Assembly (NCBI GenBank): GCA_031178045.1
Contig: JAPSJT010000005.1
Coordinates: forward strand, 1-38,214
Origin: Agromyces sp.
Lineage (GTDB): Bacteria; Actinomycetota; Actinomycetes; Actinomycetales; Microbacteriaceae
Reading direction: 5' to 3'
Length of the DNA: 38,214 nt
Shown here: positions 26,518 to 35,000 of the stretch, piece after piece
Position numbering within the stretch: position 1 is the stretch's first letter
Layout: every line of letters begins with the position of its first letter
Made by a program: the position numbers and the translations under genes
Notes under the pieces: generated by a model
Seen by the model: the letters and a program-made list of their open reading frames with translations, nothing else
Told to the model about the DNA's origin: nothing
The model's database searches: none

Positions 26518-27630
26518 GTGACGAGTCTCGACGATCTCCCCATCCGCGACGACCTCCGTGGTCGCACACCGTACGGTGCTCCGCAGCAAGCGGTGCCGGT
26601 CGCGCTGAACGTCAACGAGAACACGCACCCGATCCCCGAAGACGTCGCCCACGACATCGTCGCTCGCGTGGCGGCCGCGATCCTCACGCTCAATCGATAT
26701 CCCGACCGCGAGTTCACCGCGCTGCGCCGGGCGCTCGCCGAGTATCTCGGCCACGGTCTCGACGCCAGCCGGATCTGGGCGGCGAACGGGTCGAACGAAG
26801 TACTGCAGCACATCATGCAGGCGTTCGGCGGCCCGGGCCGCACCGTCCTCGGCTTCGCACCGACCTACTCCATGTACGGGTTGCTGGCCTCGGGCACGGG
26901 CACGACCTGGGTCACGGCCGAGCGCGACGGCGAGTTCGAGCTCTCCGCCGAGACGGCGGTCGCGGCGATCGCCGAGCACGATCCCGACATCGTGCTGCTC
27001 TGCGCGCCGAACAATCCCACCGGCACCCCGCTCTCGCTCGAGACGATCACGGCGGTCGCCGACGCGGCATCCGGAATCGTCGTCGTCGACGAGGCGTACT
27101 TCGAGTTCGCCGAGCCCGGCACGCCGAGCGCGCTCACGCTGCTCGAAGGCCGGCCGCGCCTGCTGGTCTCGCGCACGATGAGCAAGGCCTTCGCGTTCGC
27201 GGGCGCACGTGTCGGCTACCTCGCCGCCGACCCGGCGGTCATCGACGCGCTTCGACTCGTGCGGCTGCCGTACCACCTCTCGGCGCTCACGCAGGCGGCG
27301 GCCCTCGGAGCGCTCGCGCACTCGGCGGAGATGCTGGGCATGGTCGACGAGATCCGCGCCCAGCGCGAGCGCATCTCGCACCGGCTCGCCGAGCTCGGCT
27401 TCCGCCCGTTCCGCTCCGGATCCAACTTCGTGCTCTTCGGGGGCGTCGACGACCCGCACTCGGTGTTCGAGGCGCTTCGCGCCCGAGGCATCCTGATCCG
27501 CGAGATCGGACTCCCGGGCTGCCTCCGGGTCACCGCCGGCACCGAGACCGAGACGACCGCGTTCCTCGAGGCGATCGCCGCGTTCGCGCCGAGAACCCTC
27601 GCAGGGACCGAGAATAGGATGGGCTCATGA
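26518..27630 (+). CDS. hisC: Histidinol-phosphate aminotransferase
   Basis: PLP enzyme converting imidazole-acetol phosphate and glutamate to histidinol phosphate. The 370-residue fold-type I protein shows [57 protein letters not shown] and PLP lysine K223 in [17 protein letters not shown], all HisC marks. Start: GTG 26518 by the leaderless box. It overlaps hisB by ATGA. hisD, often upstream of hisC in Actinobacteria, is not in the window; the LysM gene stands there instead. Confidence 0.95.
   Translation: MTSLDDLPIRDDLRGRTPYGAPQQAVPVALNVNENTHPIPEDVAHDIVARVAAAILTLNRYPDREFTALRRALAEYLGHGLDASRIWAANGSNEVLQHIMQAFGGPGRTVLGFAPTYSMYGLLASGTGTTWVTAERDGEFELSAETAVAAIAEHDPDIVLLCAPNNPTGTPLSLETITAVADAASGIVVVDEAYFEFAEPGTPSALTLLEGRPRLLVSRTMSKAFAFAGARVGYLAADPAVIDALRLVRLPYHLSALTQAAALGALAHSAEMLGMVDEIRAQRERISHRLAELGFRPFRSGSNFVLFGGVDDPHSVFEALRARGILIREIGLPGCLRVTAGTETETTAFLEAIAAFAPRTLAGTENRMGS
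27615..27620 (+). promoter_or_regulatory. Internal -10 box TAGGAT for hisB
   Basis: TAGGAT within the last codons of hisC lies 6 bases before ATG 27627, so hisB may also be expressed from its own leaderless transcript. Confidence 0.4.
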
Positions 27631-28241
27631 ACTCCTCCGGCGCATCGCGCTCCGCACGCGTGCAGCGCGAGACGAGCGAGTCGAGCATCGAGCTGTCCCT
27701 CGACCTCGATGGCACCGGTTCGAGCGACATCGAGACGACGGTGCCGTTCTACGACCACCTCCTCACGGCGTTCGCGAAGCACTCGCTCACCGACCTCACC
27801 GTGCGCGCGAGTGGCGACATCGAGATCGACGTGCACCACACGGTCGAAGACGTGGGCATCGTGCTCGGTCAGGCGATTCGCGAGGCGCTCGGCGACAAGC
27901 GCGGCATCTCGCGCTACGGCGACGCGCTCGTGCCGCTCGACGAGGCGCTCGCGCAAGCCGTCGTCGACATCTCGGGGCGACCGTTCCTGGTGCACGCCGG
28001 CGAGCCCGCTGGATTCGAGTTCCACCTCATCGGCGGCCACTTCACGGGCTCGATGGTGCGCCACGTCTTCGAGGCGATCGCGTTCAACGCGGGTCTCACG
28101 GTGCACGTCACGGTGCTCGGCGGTCGCGATCCGCACCACATCGCCGAGGCCGAGTTCAAGGCCTTCGCCCGGGCGTTCCGCCAGGCGAAGGCGCTCGACC
28201 CGCTCGTGAGCGGCATCCCGTCGACCAAGGGCGCCCTGTGA
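27627..28241 (+). CDS. hisB: Imidazoleglycerol-phosphate dehydratase
   Basis: Mn-dependent dehydratase of histidine synthesis, making imidazole-acetol phosphate. The 204-residue protein is the monofunctional form, without the phosphatase domain seen in enterobacteria. Both metal-binding repeats are present: [19 protein letters not shown] in the first half and [19 protein letters not shown] in the second. [15 protein letters not shown] is the usual N-terminal motif (more often FFDHML). It overlaps hisC by four bases and hisH by four bases (GTGA). Confidence 0.95.
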   Translation: MNSSGASRSARVQRETSESSIELSLDLDGTGSSDIETTVPFYDHLLTAFAKHSLTDLTVRASGDIEIDVHHTVEDVGIVLGQAIREALGDKRGISRYGDALVPLDEALAQAVVDISGRPFLVHAGEPAGFEFHLIGGHFTGSMVRHVFEAIAFNAGLTVHVTVLGGRDPHHIAEAEFKAFARAFRQAKALDPLVSGIPSTKGAL

Positions 28242-28876
28242 GCCGGACGAAGCGCGTGGTGCTGCTCGACTACGGCTCGGGCAACGTGCACTCGGCCGCG
28301 AAGGCGCTCGAGCGCGCCGGCGCCGAGGTGCAGGTCACGAGCGACCGGGCGGCCGCCCTCGAGGCCGACGGGCTCGTCGTGCCGGGCGTCGGTGCCTTCA
28401 AGGCGGTCATGGACCAACTCCGTGCCGTGCGCGGCGACGAGGTGATCGACCGGCGGCTCGCCGGCGGACGACCCGTACTCGGCATCTGCGTCGGCATGCA
28501 GGTGCTCTTCGAGCGAGGGGTCGAGCGGGGCGTCGACACCGAAGGCCTCGGGGAGTGGCCGGGCGTCGTCACGGAACTGCCGGCGACAGTGCTGCCGCAC
28601 ATGGGCTGGAACACCGTGGAGCCCGATGGGGGCTCGGTGCTGTTCGACGGCATCGAAGACGAGCGCTTCTACTTCGTGCACTCCTTCGCCGCTCAGGAGT
28701 GGCACCTCGACGTGATGCCGCCCTTCCCCGCCCCGCGGCTGACCTGGGCCGACCACGGCGGTCGCTTCCTCGCGGCCGTCGAGAACGGGCCGCTGTCGGC
28801 GACGCAGTTCCACCCCGAGAAGTCGTCGGATGCCGGCATCCGACTGCTCGCCAACTGGCTCGGCTCGCTCCGCTGA
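28238..28876 (+). CDS. hisH: Imidazole glycerol phosphate synthase, glutaminase subunit HisH
   Basis: Class I glutamine amidotransferase that feeds ammonia to HisF. The 212-residue protein has nucleophile Cys84 ([11 protein letters not shown]) and the His192/Glu194 pair (FHPEKS), plus [14 protein letters not shown] and VPGVGAF. The start is a GTG inside the hisB stop. HisF, its partner, is not in this window, so it must be encoded elsewhere or beyond another gene block. A 115-base gap with a new promoter box follows before hisA. Confidence 0.95.
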   Translation: MSRTKRVVLLDYGSGNVHSAAKALERAGAEVQVTSDRAAALEADGLVVPGVGAFKAVMDQLRAVRGDEVIDRRLAGGRPVLGICVGMQVLFERGVERGVDTEGLGEWPGVVTELPATVLPHMGWNTVEPDGGSVLFDGIEDERFYFVHSFAAQEWHLDVMPPFPAPRLTWADHGGRFLAAVENGPLSATQFHPEKSSDAGIRLLANWLGSLR

Positions 28877-28917
28877 CCATGGGAGGTCACGGGCCGACCG
28901 ATCGGGTGCCGCACTAC

Positions 28918-28923
28918 TAGGAT
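28918..28923 (+). promoter_or_regulatory. -10 box TAGGAT upstream of hisA
   Basis: TAGGAT lies 9 bases before GTG 28933, the start of a short frame that ends on the hisA start codon, and 68 bases before the hisA ATG. Confidence 0.45.
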
Positions 28924-28932
28924 GCTGTGACT

Positions 28933-28992
28933 GTGCGCCGTGGCGTGATCCGGCCGTCGAGACTCGGCCGGCCATCGATTCGAGGACAGTGA
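28933..28992 (+). CDS. Candidate leaderless 19-codon upstream ORF coupled to hisA
   Basis: GTG 28933 opens a 19-residue frame, [19 protein letters not shown], whose TGA overlaps the hisA ATG by one base (TGATG). It contains six arginines and no histidine, so it is not a classic histidine attenuator peptide. A stem CCGGCCG (28950-28956)/CGGCCGG (28965-28971) lies inside it, and ribosomes on this frame would melt that stem. No homology is known to me. It may be chance, but position, -10 box and stop/start fusion agree. Confidence 0.35.
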   Translation: MRRGVIRPSRLGRPSIRGQ

Positions 28993-29738
28993 TGAGTGAG
29001 TTCAACAAGATGCCCCGACTGGAGCTGCTTCCGGCAGTCGACGTCGCGGGCGGCAAGGCCGTTCGCCTGACCAAGGGCGAGGCCGGTACCGAGACGAACT
29101 ACGGCGACCCCGTCGACGCGGCGGTGGACTGGGCCGACCAGGGCGCCGACTGGATCCACCTCGTCGACCTCGATGCGGCGTTCGGCCGAGGCTCGAACGC
29201 AGGAATCCTGAAGAAGGTCATCCGCCAGGTGCGTGGCGTCAACGTCGAGTTGTCTGGCGGTATCCGCGATGACGAGTCGCTCGAGAACGCGCTCGCGATC
29301 GGCGCGAAGCGCATCAACCTCGGCACGGCCGCGCTCGAGAATCCCGAATGGGCGGCATCCGTCATCGCGCAGTACGGCGAGGCGATCGCCGTCGGTCTCG
29401 ACGTCCGCGGCACGACCCTCGCCGCTCGCGGGTGGACCAAGGACGGCGGCGACCTCTGGCAGGTCATGGACCGCCTCGAGGAGGCCGGGACCGCACGGTA
29501 CGTCGTCACCGACGTCACGAAGGACGGCACGCTGCAGGGACCGAACCTCGATCTCCTCCGTCAGGTGATGGACCGCACGCACCGCCCGGTGGTCGCCTCC
29601 GGCGGCATCTCGAGCCTCGACGACATCGCGGCCCTTCGCGAGCTCGTTCCGCTCGGCCTCGAGGGAGCCATCGTCGGCAAGGCGCTCTACGCCGGCGCGT
29701 TCACGCTCGCCGAGGCGTTGGATGTCGCCGGCTACTGA
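28992..29738 (+). CDS. priA: PriA-type phosphoribosyl isomerase (HisA/TrpF)
   Basis: A 248-residue TIM barrel. In Actinobacteria lacking trpF, PriA isomerises both ProFAR (histidine) and phosphoribosylanthranilate (tryptophan). Catalytic Asp17 (LLPAVDV) and Asp137 (VGLDVRG) are present. The loop [12 protein letters not shown] holds the Arg and Trp that mark PriA over plain HisA, and [19 protein letters not shown] and GGISSLDDI match the mycobacterial protein closely. Start: ATG 28992 with GAGG 6 bases upstream and TGATG coupling to a short upstream frame. It overlaps the SseB-like gene by 17 bases. Confidence 0.93.
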   Translation: MSEFNKMPRLELLPAVDVAGGKAVRLTKGEAGTETNYGDPVDAAVDWADQGADWIHLVDLDAAFGRGSNAGILKKVIRQVRGVNVELSGGIRDDESLENALAIGAKRINLGTAALENPEWAASVIAQYGEAIAVGLDVRGTTLAARGWTKDGGDLWQVMDRLEEAGTARYVVTDVTKDGTLQGPNLDLLRQVMDRTHRPVVASGGISSLDDIAALRELVPLGLEGAIVGKALYAGAFTLAEALDVAGY

Positions 29739-30549
29739 GCCCGGTCACGAGCCGGCGGATGCTGCGGCGGACGCTGCGGCGGACGGCGCCGGCGCGGCGG
29801 CCGACTCGGCGGGCGTGCCGTGGGCCGGCCGGTCGTTCACGCCGAACCCGCACGCCGCCGATGACGGAAGCGCCCCTCCGGCACTCGCCGCGGCGATCGC
29901 GCGATTCCGCTCGGGCGACGGGGCGCAAGGCGACGTCGTGGCCGAGTTCGCGCGTGCGCGGCTCCTGATCCCGCTGCTCGCCGAGCTCGGCGACGGCGCG
30001 GCGGAGACGGGCGCGCACGGTCTCGCGGTCGACAAGAGCCAGGAACTCTCGATCGTCACGGTCGAGGGTCCCGACGGTCGGCGGGTGCTGCCCGTGTTCG
30101 CGTCGGTCGACGCGATGGCGCGCTGGAATCCCGCCGCGCGACCGGTTCCCGCCGACGGCGTGCGCGTCGCGCTCGCGGCGGCCGACGACGGCACCGACCT
30201 CGTCGTCCTCGACCCCGGATCGCCGAGCGAGTTCGTCGTGCGCCGCCCCGCGCTGTGGGCGGTGGCACAGTCGCAGCCGTGGCATCCGTCGTTCGAGTCA
30301 CCCGAGGTGCGCGCGGCGTTCGAGCGATCGATCGCCAGCGAACTGGCCGTCCTCGGCATCGAGCTCGTCGCGGGCGATCCCGATGCGCGCCTCGCCGGAC
30401 CCGAGCTCGTGGTGCGGCTCTCGCTCGTCGAGGGCCTCACTCGGGCCGAGCTCGACGCCGTGATGCAGCGCCTCGCGGCACGGTGGGCGGCGGATGACGC
30501 GATCGCGACCCTCGTCGACTCGCTCACCGTGCGGCTGACGGCCGGCTGA
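29722..30549 (+). CDS. SseB-family protein
   Basis: A 275-residue protein. The N-terminus (1-45) is low-complexity Ala/Asp. The SseB N-terminal domain (about 50-170) is visible as [36 protein letters not shown], then [41 protein letters not shown] and [24 protein letters not shown]. Such genes commonly follow priA in Actinobacteria; their function is unknown, and the name comes from an enterobacterial protein with only this domain in common. Start: ATG 29722 inside hisA. Confidence 0.82.
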   Translation: MSPATEPGHEPADAAADAAADGAGAAADSAGVPWAGRSFTPNPHAADDGSAPPALAAAIARFRSGDGAQGDVVAEFARARLLIPLLAELGDGAAETGAHGLAVDKSQELSIVTVEGPDGRRVLPVFASVDAMARWNPAARPVPADGVRVALAAADDGTDLVVLDPGSPSEFVVRRPALWAVAQSQPWHPSFESPEVRAAFERSIASELAVLGIELVAGDPDARLAGPELVVRLSLVEGLTRAELDAVMQRLAARWAADDAIATLVDSLTVRLTAG

Positions 30550-30630
30550 AGCACCGCGCGGATCGCGGGAGCCATTGCCGCACGCTCCGGACTGGAGCAG
30601 AATGAGCCTCTCGCGTGAGGGGAGCGCTTC

Positions 30631-32034
30631 ATGCCCGAGAACGAGTATGCCGAGGTCATGCGCGTGGCCGAACGCCACGCGCGCGAGTGGCTGGCATCGA
30701 TCGCCGAGCGTCCCATCGCCGCTCGCGCCGGCGTCGACGAGGTCAAGGATGCACTCGGCCGCGAACTGGCTGATGAGGGGCAGGACGCCGCTGCCGTCAT
30801 CGAACGCCTCGCCACGGCCATCGAGCCCGGCCTCATCGCCATGGCCTCGCCCCGGTTCTACGGGTTCGTGATCGGAGGCACCTATCCCGCCGCCTTGGCC
30901 GCGGACTGGCTCGTCTCGGCGTGGGACCAGAACACCGGGTCCCGCACTCCGACGCCGGGCGCCGCCGCCGTGGAGGAGCTCGCGGCCGCATGGCTGCTGG
31001 ACCTGCTGGGTCTTCCGGAGCGATCCGGAGTCGGATTCGTCACCGGAGCCACCATGGCCAACTTCTCGGGCCTGCTGGCCGCACGCGGAAGCGTGCTGCG
31101 GTCCGCCGGATGGGATGTCGAACGCGACGGTCTGCAGGGTGCGCCGCGCATCCGGTTCCTCGCCGGCGACGCGGTGCACAGTTCCGTGGTGGTGGCCGGC
31201 CGGATGGCGGGGCTCGGACCGCCGCGCACCGTCGGCGCGGATGCCCAGGGCAGCATCGACGTCGACGGGCTCGCCGCCGCGCTCGGAGAGCACGATGGTC
31301 CCGCGATCGTCGCCCTCCAGGCGGGCGACGTGCACTCCGGCGCGTTCGACGACTTCGCCGGTGCGATCGCCGTCGCACATGAGGCGGGCGCGTGGGTGCA
31401 CGTGGATGGGGCATTCGGCCTCTGGGCGGGAGCGAGCCCGTCGCTGCGCCGCCTGGTCGCGGGCTACGAGGCTGCCGACTCTTGGGCCACGGATGCACAC
31501 AAGACCCTCAACGTGCCCTATGACAGCGGGGTCGCGATCGTCGCCGATGAACGGGCGATGGCCGCAGCGCTGGCCATCCATGCGGCATACCTGCCCGAGG
31601 TCGGCGCTGCCGCCGAGCCGTACGACCACACGCCCGAGCTCTCGAGACGCGCGCGCGGGATTCCGGTCTGGGCGACGCTCCGGGCGCTGGGACGGCACGG
31701 TGTCGCGGAGCTCGTCGACGGGCTCGTCGCGTCGGCGAGGGGTCTCGCCGAGGGGTTCGCGGCGACGCGTGGGCTCGAGGTCCTGAACGAGGTCGTGTTC
31801 ACGCAGGTCTGCGTCGCCGCCGAGGACGACGCACTGACCCTCGCACTGGCCGACCGTCTGCGCGAGGACGGCGTGGCCTGGGCCTCGCCATCGCGATGGC
31901 GTGGCCGCGCCATCGTGCGCTTCTCGGTGAGCAATCGAGGCACGGATGCCGCGGCCGTCGAACGCACGATCAGTGCCGTCCGAAGCGCCCTCGCCGCCGT
32001 CCGGGGTGCTCCCGTCCCGTCCTCGACCGAGTAG
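30631..32034 (+). CDS. PLP-dependent group II decarboxylase
   Basis: A 467-residue fold-type I PLP enzyme of the glutamate/aromatic amino acid/diaminobutyrate decarboxylase group. Seen: SPRFYGFVIGGTYPAALAADWL, GFVTGATMANFSGLLAAR (PLP phosphate), AIVALQAGDVHSGAFDDF, VHVDGAFGLWAGAS and Schiff-base Lys291 in DAHKTLNVPYDSG. The substrate cannot be told; relatives act on amino acids or serve as aldehyde-forming enzymes. Start: ATG 30631 with GAGGGGAG upstream. It is unrelated to the histidine genes before it and may be an accessory gene. Confidence 0.87.
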   Translation: MPENEYAEVMRVAERHAREWLASIAERPIAARAGVDEVKDALGRELADEGQDAAAVIERLATAIEPGLIAMASPRFYGFVIGGTYPAALAADWLVSAWDQNTGSRTPTPGAAAVEELAAAWLLDLLGLPERSGVGFVTGATMANFSGLLAARGSVLRSAGWDVERDGLQGAPRIRFLAGDAVHSSVVVAGRMAGLGPPRTVGADAQGSIDVDGLAAALGEHDGPAIVALQAGDVHSGAFDDFAGAIAVAHEAGAWVHVDGAFGLWAGASPSLRRLVAGYEAADSWATDAHKTLNVPYDSGVAIVADERAMAAALAIHAAYLPEVGAAAEPYDHTPELSRRARGIPVWATLRALGRHGVAELVDGLVASARGLAEGFAATRGLEVLNEVVFTQVCVAAEDDALTLALADRLREDGVAWASPSRWRGRAIVRFSVSNRGTDAAAVERTISAVRSALAAVRGAPVPSSTE

Positions 32035-32095
32035 CACGACAGCACGTGCGCACCCGATCGGCCTCGCTGTCAGTGGCATCCGCTTGAATGGAGGC

Positions 32096-35000
32096 ATGGC
32101 CGAGGCGTTGAACGCGTTCTCGCCCGCCACTCGCGCGTGGTTCGGCGAGTCGTTCAGCGAGCCCACCACCGTGCAGCGCGAGGCGTGGCAGGCCATCGCA
32201 CGGGGCGAGCATGCGCTCGTCGTCGCCCCGACCGGCTCCGGCAAGACCCTCGCGGCGTTCCTGTGGGCCATCGACCGCCTGCATTCGAGCGGTGCGGATG
32301 CCGCGACGACGGGCACGAAGGTGCTCTACCTGTCGCCGCTGAAGGCGCTCGGGGTCGACGTCGAGCGCAATCTGCGGGCGCCACTCGTCGGCATCGCCCG
32401 CACCGCGGCGGCGCATGGACTCGAGGTGCCCGAGGTGAGCGTCGGGGTACGCTCGGGCGACACGCTGCCCGGTGAGCGCCGCGCGCTCGTGACGCATCCT
32501 CCCGAGATCCTCATCACGACGCCCGAGTCGCTCTTCCTCATGCTCACCTCGTCGGCGCGCGAGACGCTGCAGGGCGTCGAGACGGTGATCGTCGACGAGA
32601 TCCACGCGCTCGCCGGAACGAAGCGCGGCGCCCACCTCGCGCTCTCCCTCGAGCGACTCGACGCGCTCACGGCGAACCCGGTGCAGCGCATCGGACTCTC
32701 GGCCACCGTGCGTCCGCACGAAGAGGTGGCTCGCTTCCTCGCGGGCACGAAGCCGGTCTCCATCGTGGCGCCGCCAAGCGGAAAGCGCTTCGACATCCGC
32801 GTCACCGTACCGGTCGACGACCTCTCCGACCTGGCCACCGAGTCCGGCTCCGGTTCGGTGTGGCCGCACGTCGAGGCCGCCATCCTCGACGAGGTGCTCG
32901 CCCATCGCTCGACCATCGTCTTCGCCAATTCGCGGCGCCTGGCCGAACGGCTCACGGCACGGCTCAACGAGCTGTGGGCCGAGCGCATGCCCGAACCGGT
33001 CGCGGTGGCCGCCGGTGCCGAGGCCGGTTCCGGCACAGCCTCCGGTACGGCCTCCGGCGCCGTCTCGATCGCACCGACTCGGCCGCCCGCCGAGATGGTC
33101 GGCGGTTCCGGCATCACGGGGGGCGCGGCGCCCGTGCTGGCCCGCTCGCACCACGGCTCGGTGAGCAAAGAAGAACGCGCCCTCGTCGAAGCCGACCTGA
33201 AGGCGGGGCGGCTTCGCTGCGTAGTGGCCACCTCGAGCCTCGAACTCGGCATCGACATGGGCGCGGTCGACCTCGTGATGCAGGTCGAGTCCCCGCCGTC
33301 GGTCGCGAGCGGACTGCAGCGCATCGGCCGCGCCGGCCACCAGGTGGGCGAGGTGTCGAAGGGGCTCGTCTTCCCGAAGCATCGCGCCGACCTCCTGCAC
33401 GCGACGGTCGTCGCCGAGCGCATGGTGGCCGGGGCGATCGAGGCGCTGCGCGTTCCGACCAACCCGCTCGACGTGCTCGCCCAGCAGACCATCGCCGCCG
33501 CGGCACTCGACGAGTGGGAGGTCGAGGCGTGGTTCGACCTCGTGCGCCGGGCCGCGCCGTTCGCCACGCTGCCGCGCTCGGCATTCGATGCGACGCTCGA
33601 CCTGCTCGCCGGGCGGTACCCCTCCGATCGCTTCGGCGAGTTGCGCCCGCGTCTCGTCTGGGACCGCGACGCCGGCACGATCACCGGGCGCCGCGGCGCG
33701 CAACGGCTCGCCGTGACGAGCGGCGGCACCATCCCCGATCGAGGCATGTTCGGCGTGTTCATGATCGGCGAGGCCGGCCCGGGCCGGCGCGTCGGCGAAC
33801 TCGACGAGGAGATGGTCTACGAGTCGCGCGTCGGCGACGTCTTCGCGCTCGGCGCGACGAGCTGGCGCATCCAGGAGATCACGCACGACCGGGTGCTCGT
33901 CGCGCCGGCGTTCGGCGAGCCCGGGCGCCTCCCGTTCTGGAAGGGCGACGGCATCGGTCGTCCGGCCGAACTCGGCGAGGCCATCGGCGGCTTCGTGACC
34001 GAGATCGCGAACTCGAAGCCCGAGGCGGGGCTCGCGCGCGCCCGCACCGCGGGGCTCGACGAGCGGGCGGCGTCGAATCTGGTCGCGTTCATCGCCGATC
34101 AGCGCACTGCGACTCGCGTCGTGCCCGACGCGACCAATCTCGTGATCGAGCGATTCCGCGACGAGCTCGGCGACTGGCGCATCGTCCTGCACTCGCCGTA
34201 CGGCATGCGAGTGCACGCTCCGTGGGCACTCGCGGCCGGCGCTCGAGTCCAAGAGCGTTTCGGCGTCGACGCGAACGCCGTGGCGAGCGACGACGGCATC
34301 GTGCTGCGCATGCCCGACACCTCCGACGAGCCGCCCGGTGCCGAGCTCTTCGCCTTCGAACCGGCCGAGCTCACGCAACTCGTCACCGAGCGCGTCGGCG
34401 ACTCGGCGCTGTTCGCCTCGCGGTTCCGCGAGTGCGCGGCACGCGCCCTGCTGCTCCCGCGCCTGAATCCGGGCAGGCGCTCGCCGCTCTGGCAGCAGCG
34501 CCAGCGGGCGTCCCAATTGCTCGAGGTGGCGCGCGACTTCCCCGACTTCCCGATCGTGCTCGAGGCCGTACGCGAGTGCCTGCAAGACGTGTACGACCTG
34601 CCGGCGCTCACGCGCCTCGCCGAACGCATCGCCGCCCGCGAGGTGCGGTTCGTCGAGGTGACGACTGACACCGCGAGCCCCTTCGCTTCGAGTCTCCTGT
34701 TCGGCTACGTCGGCGCGTTCATGTACGAGGGCGACGCGCCGCTCGCGGAGCGCCGCGCGGCCGCCCTCTCGCTCGATCCTGCACTCCTCGCCGAGCTGCT
34801 CGGCACCATCGAACTGCGCGAGCTGCTCGACCCCGAAGTCGTGACCGAGACCGAGCGGATGCTGCAGCGCCTCGTGCCCGACCGTGCCGCTCGCGGCGAA
34901 GAGGGAGTGGCCGACCTGCTTCGTGAGCTGGGGCCGTTGACGAGCGCCGAGGTCGCCGAACGCGTCGATGACGAGACCGACGCCGCGACCGCGCTCGCCT

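Noticed and set aside
33025-33063. Tandem TCCGG(C/T)AC(A/G)GCC units in lhr as a repeat element
   Set aside because: Only about three short degenerate units encoding a Gly/Ala/Ser linker; a within-gene low-complexity stretch.
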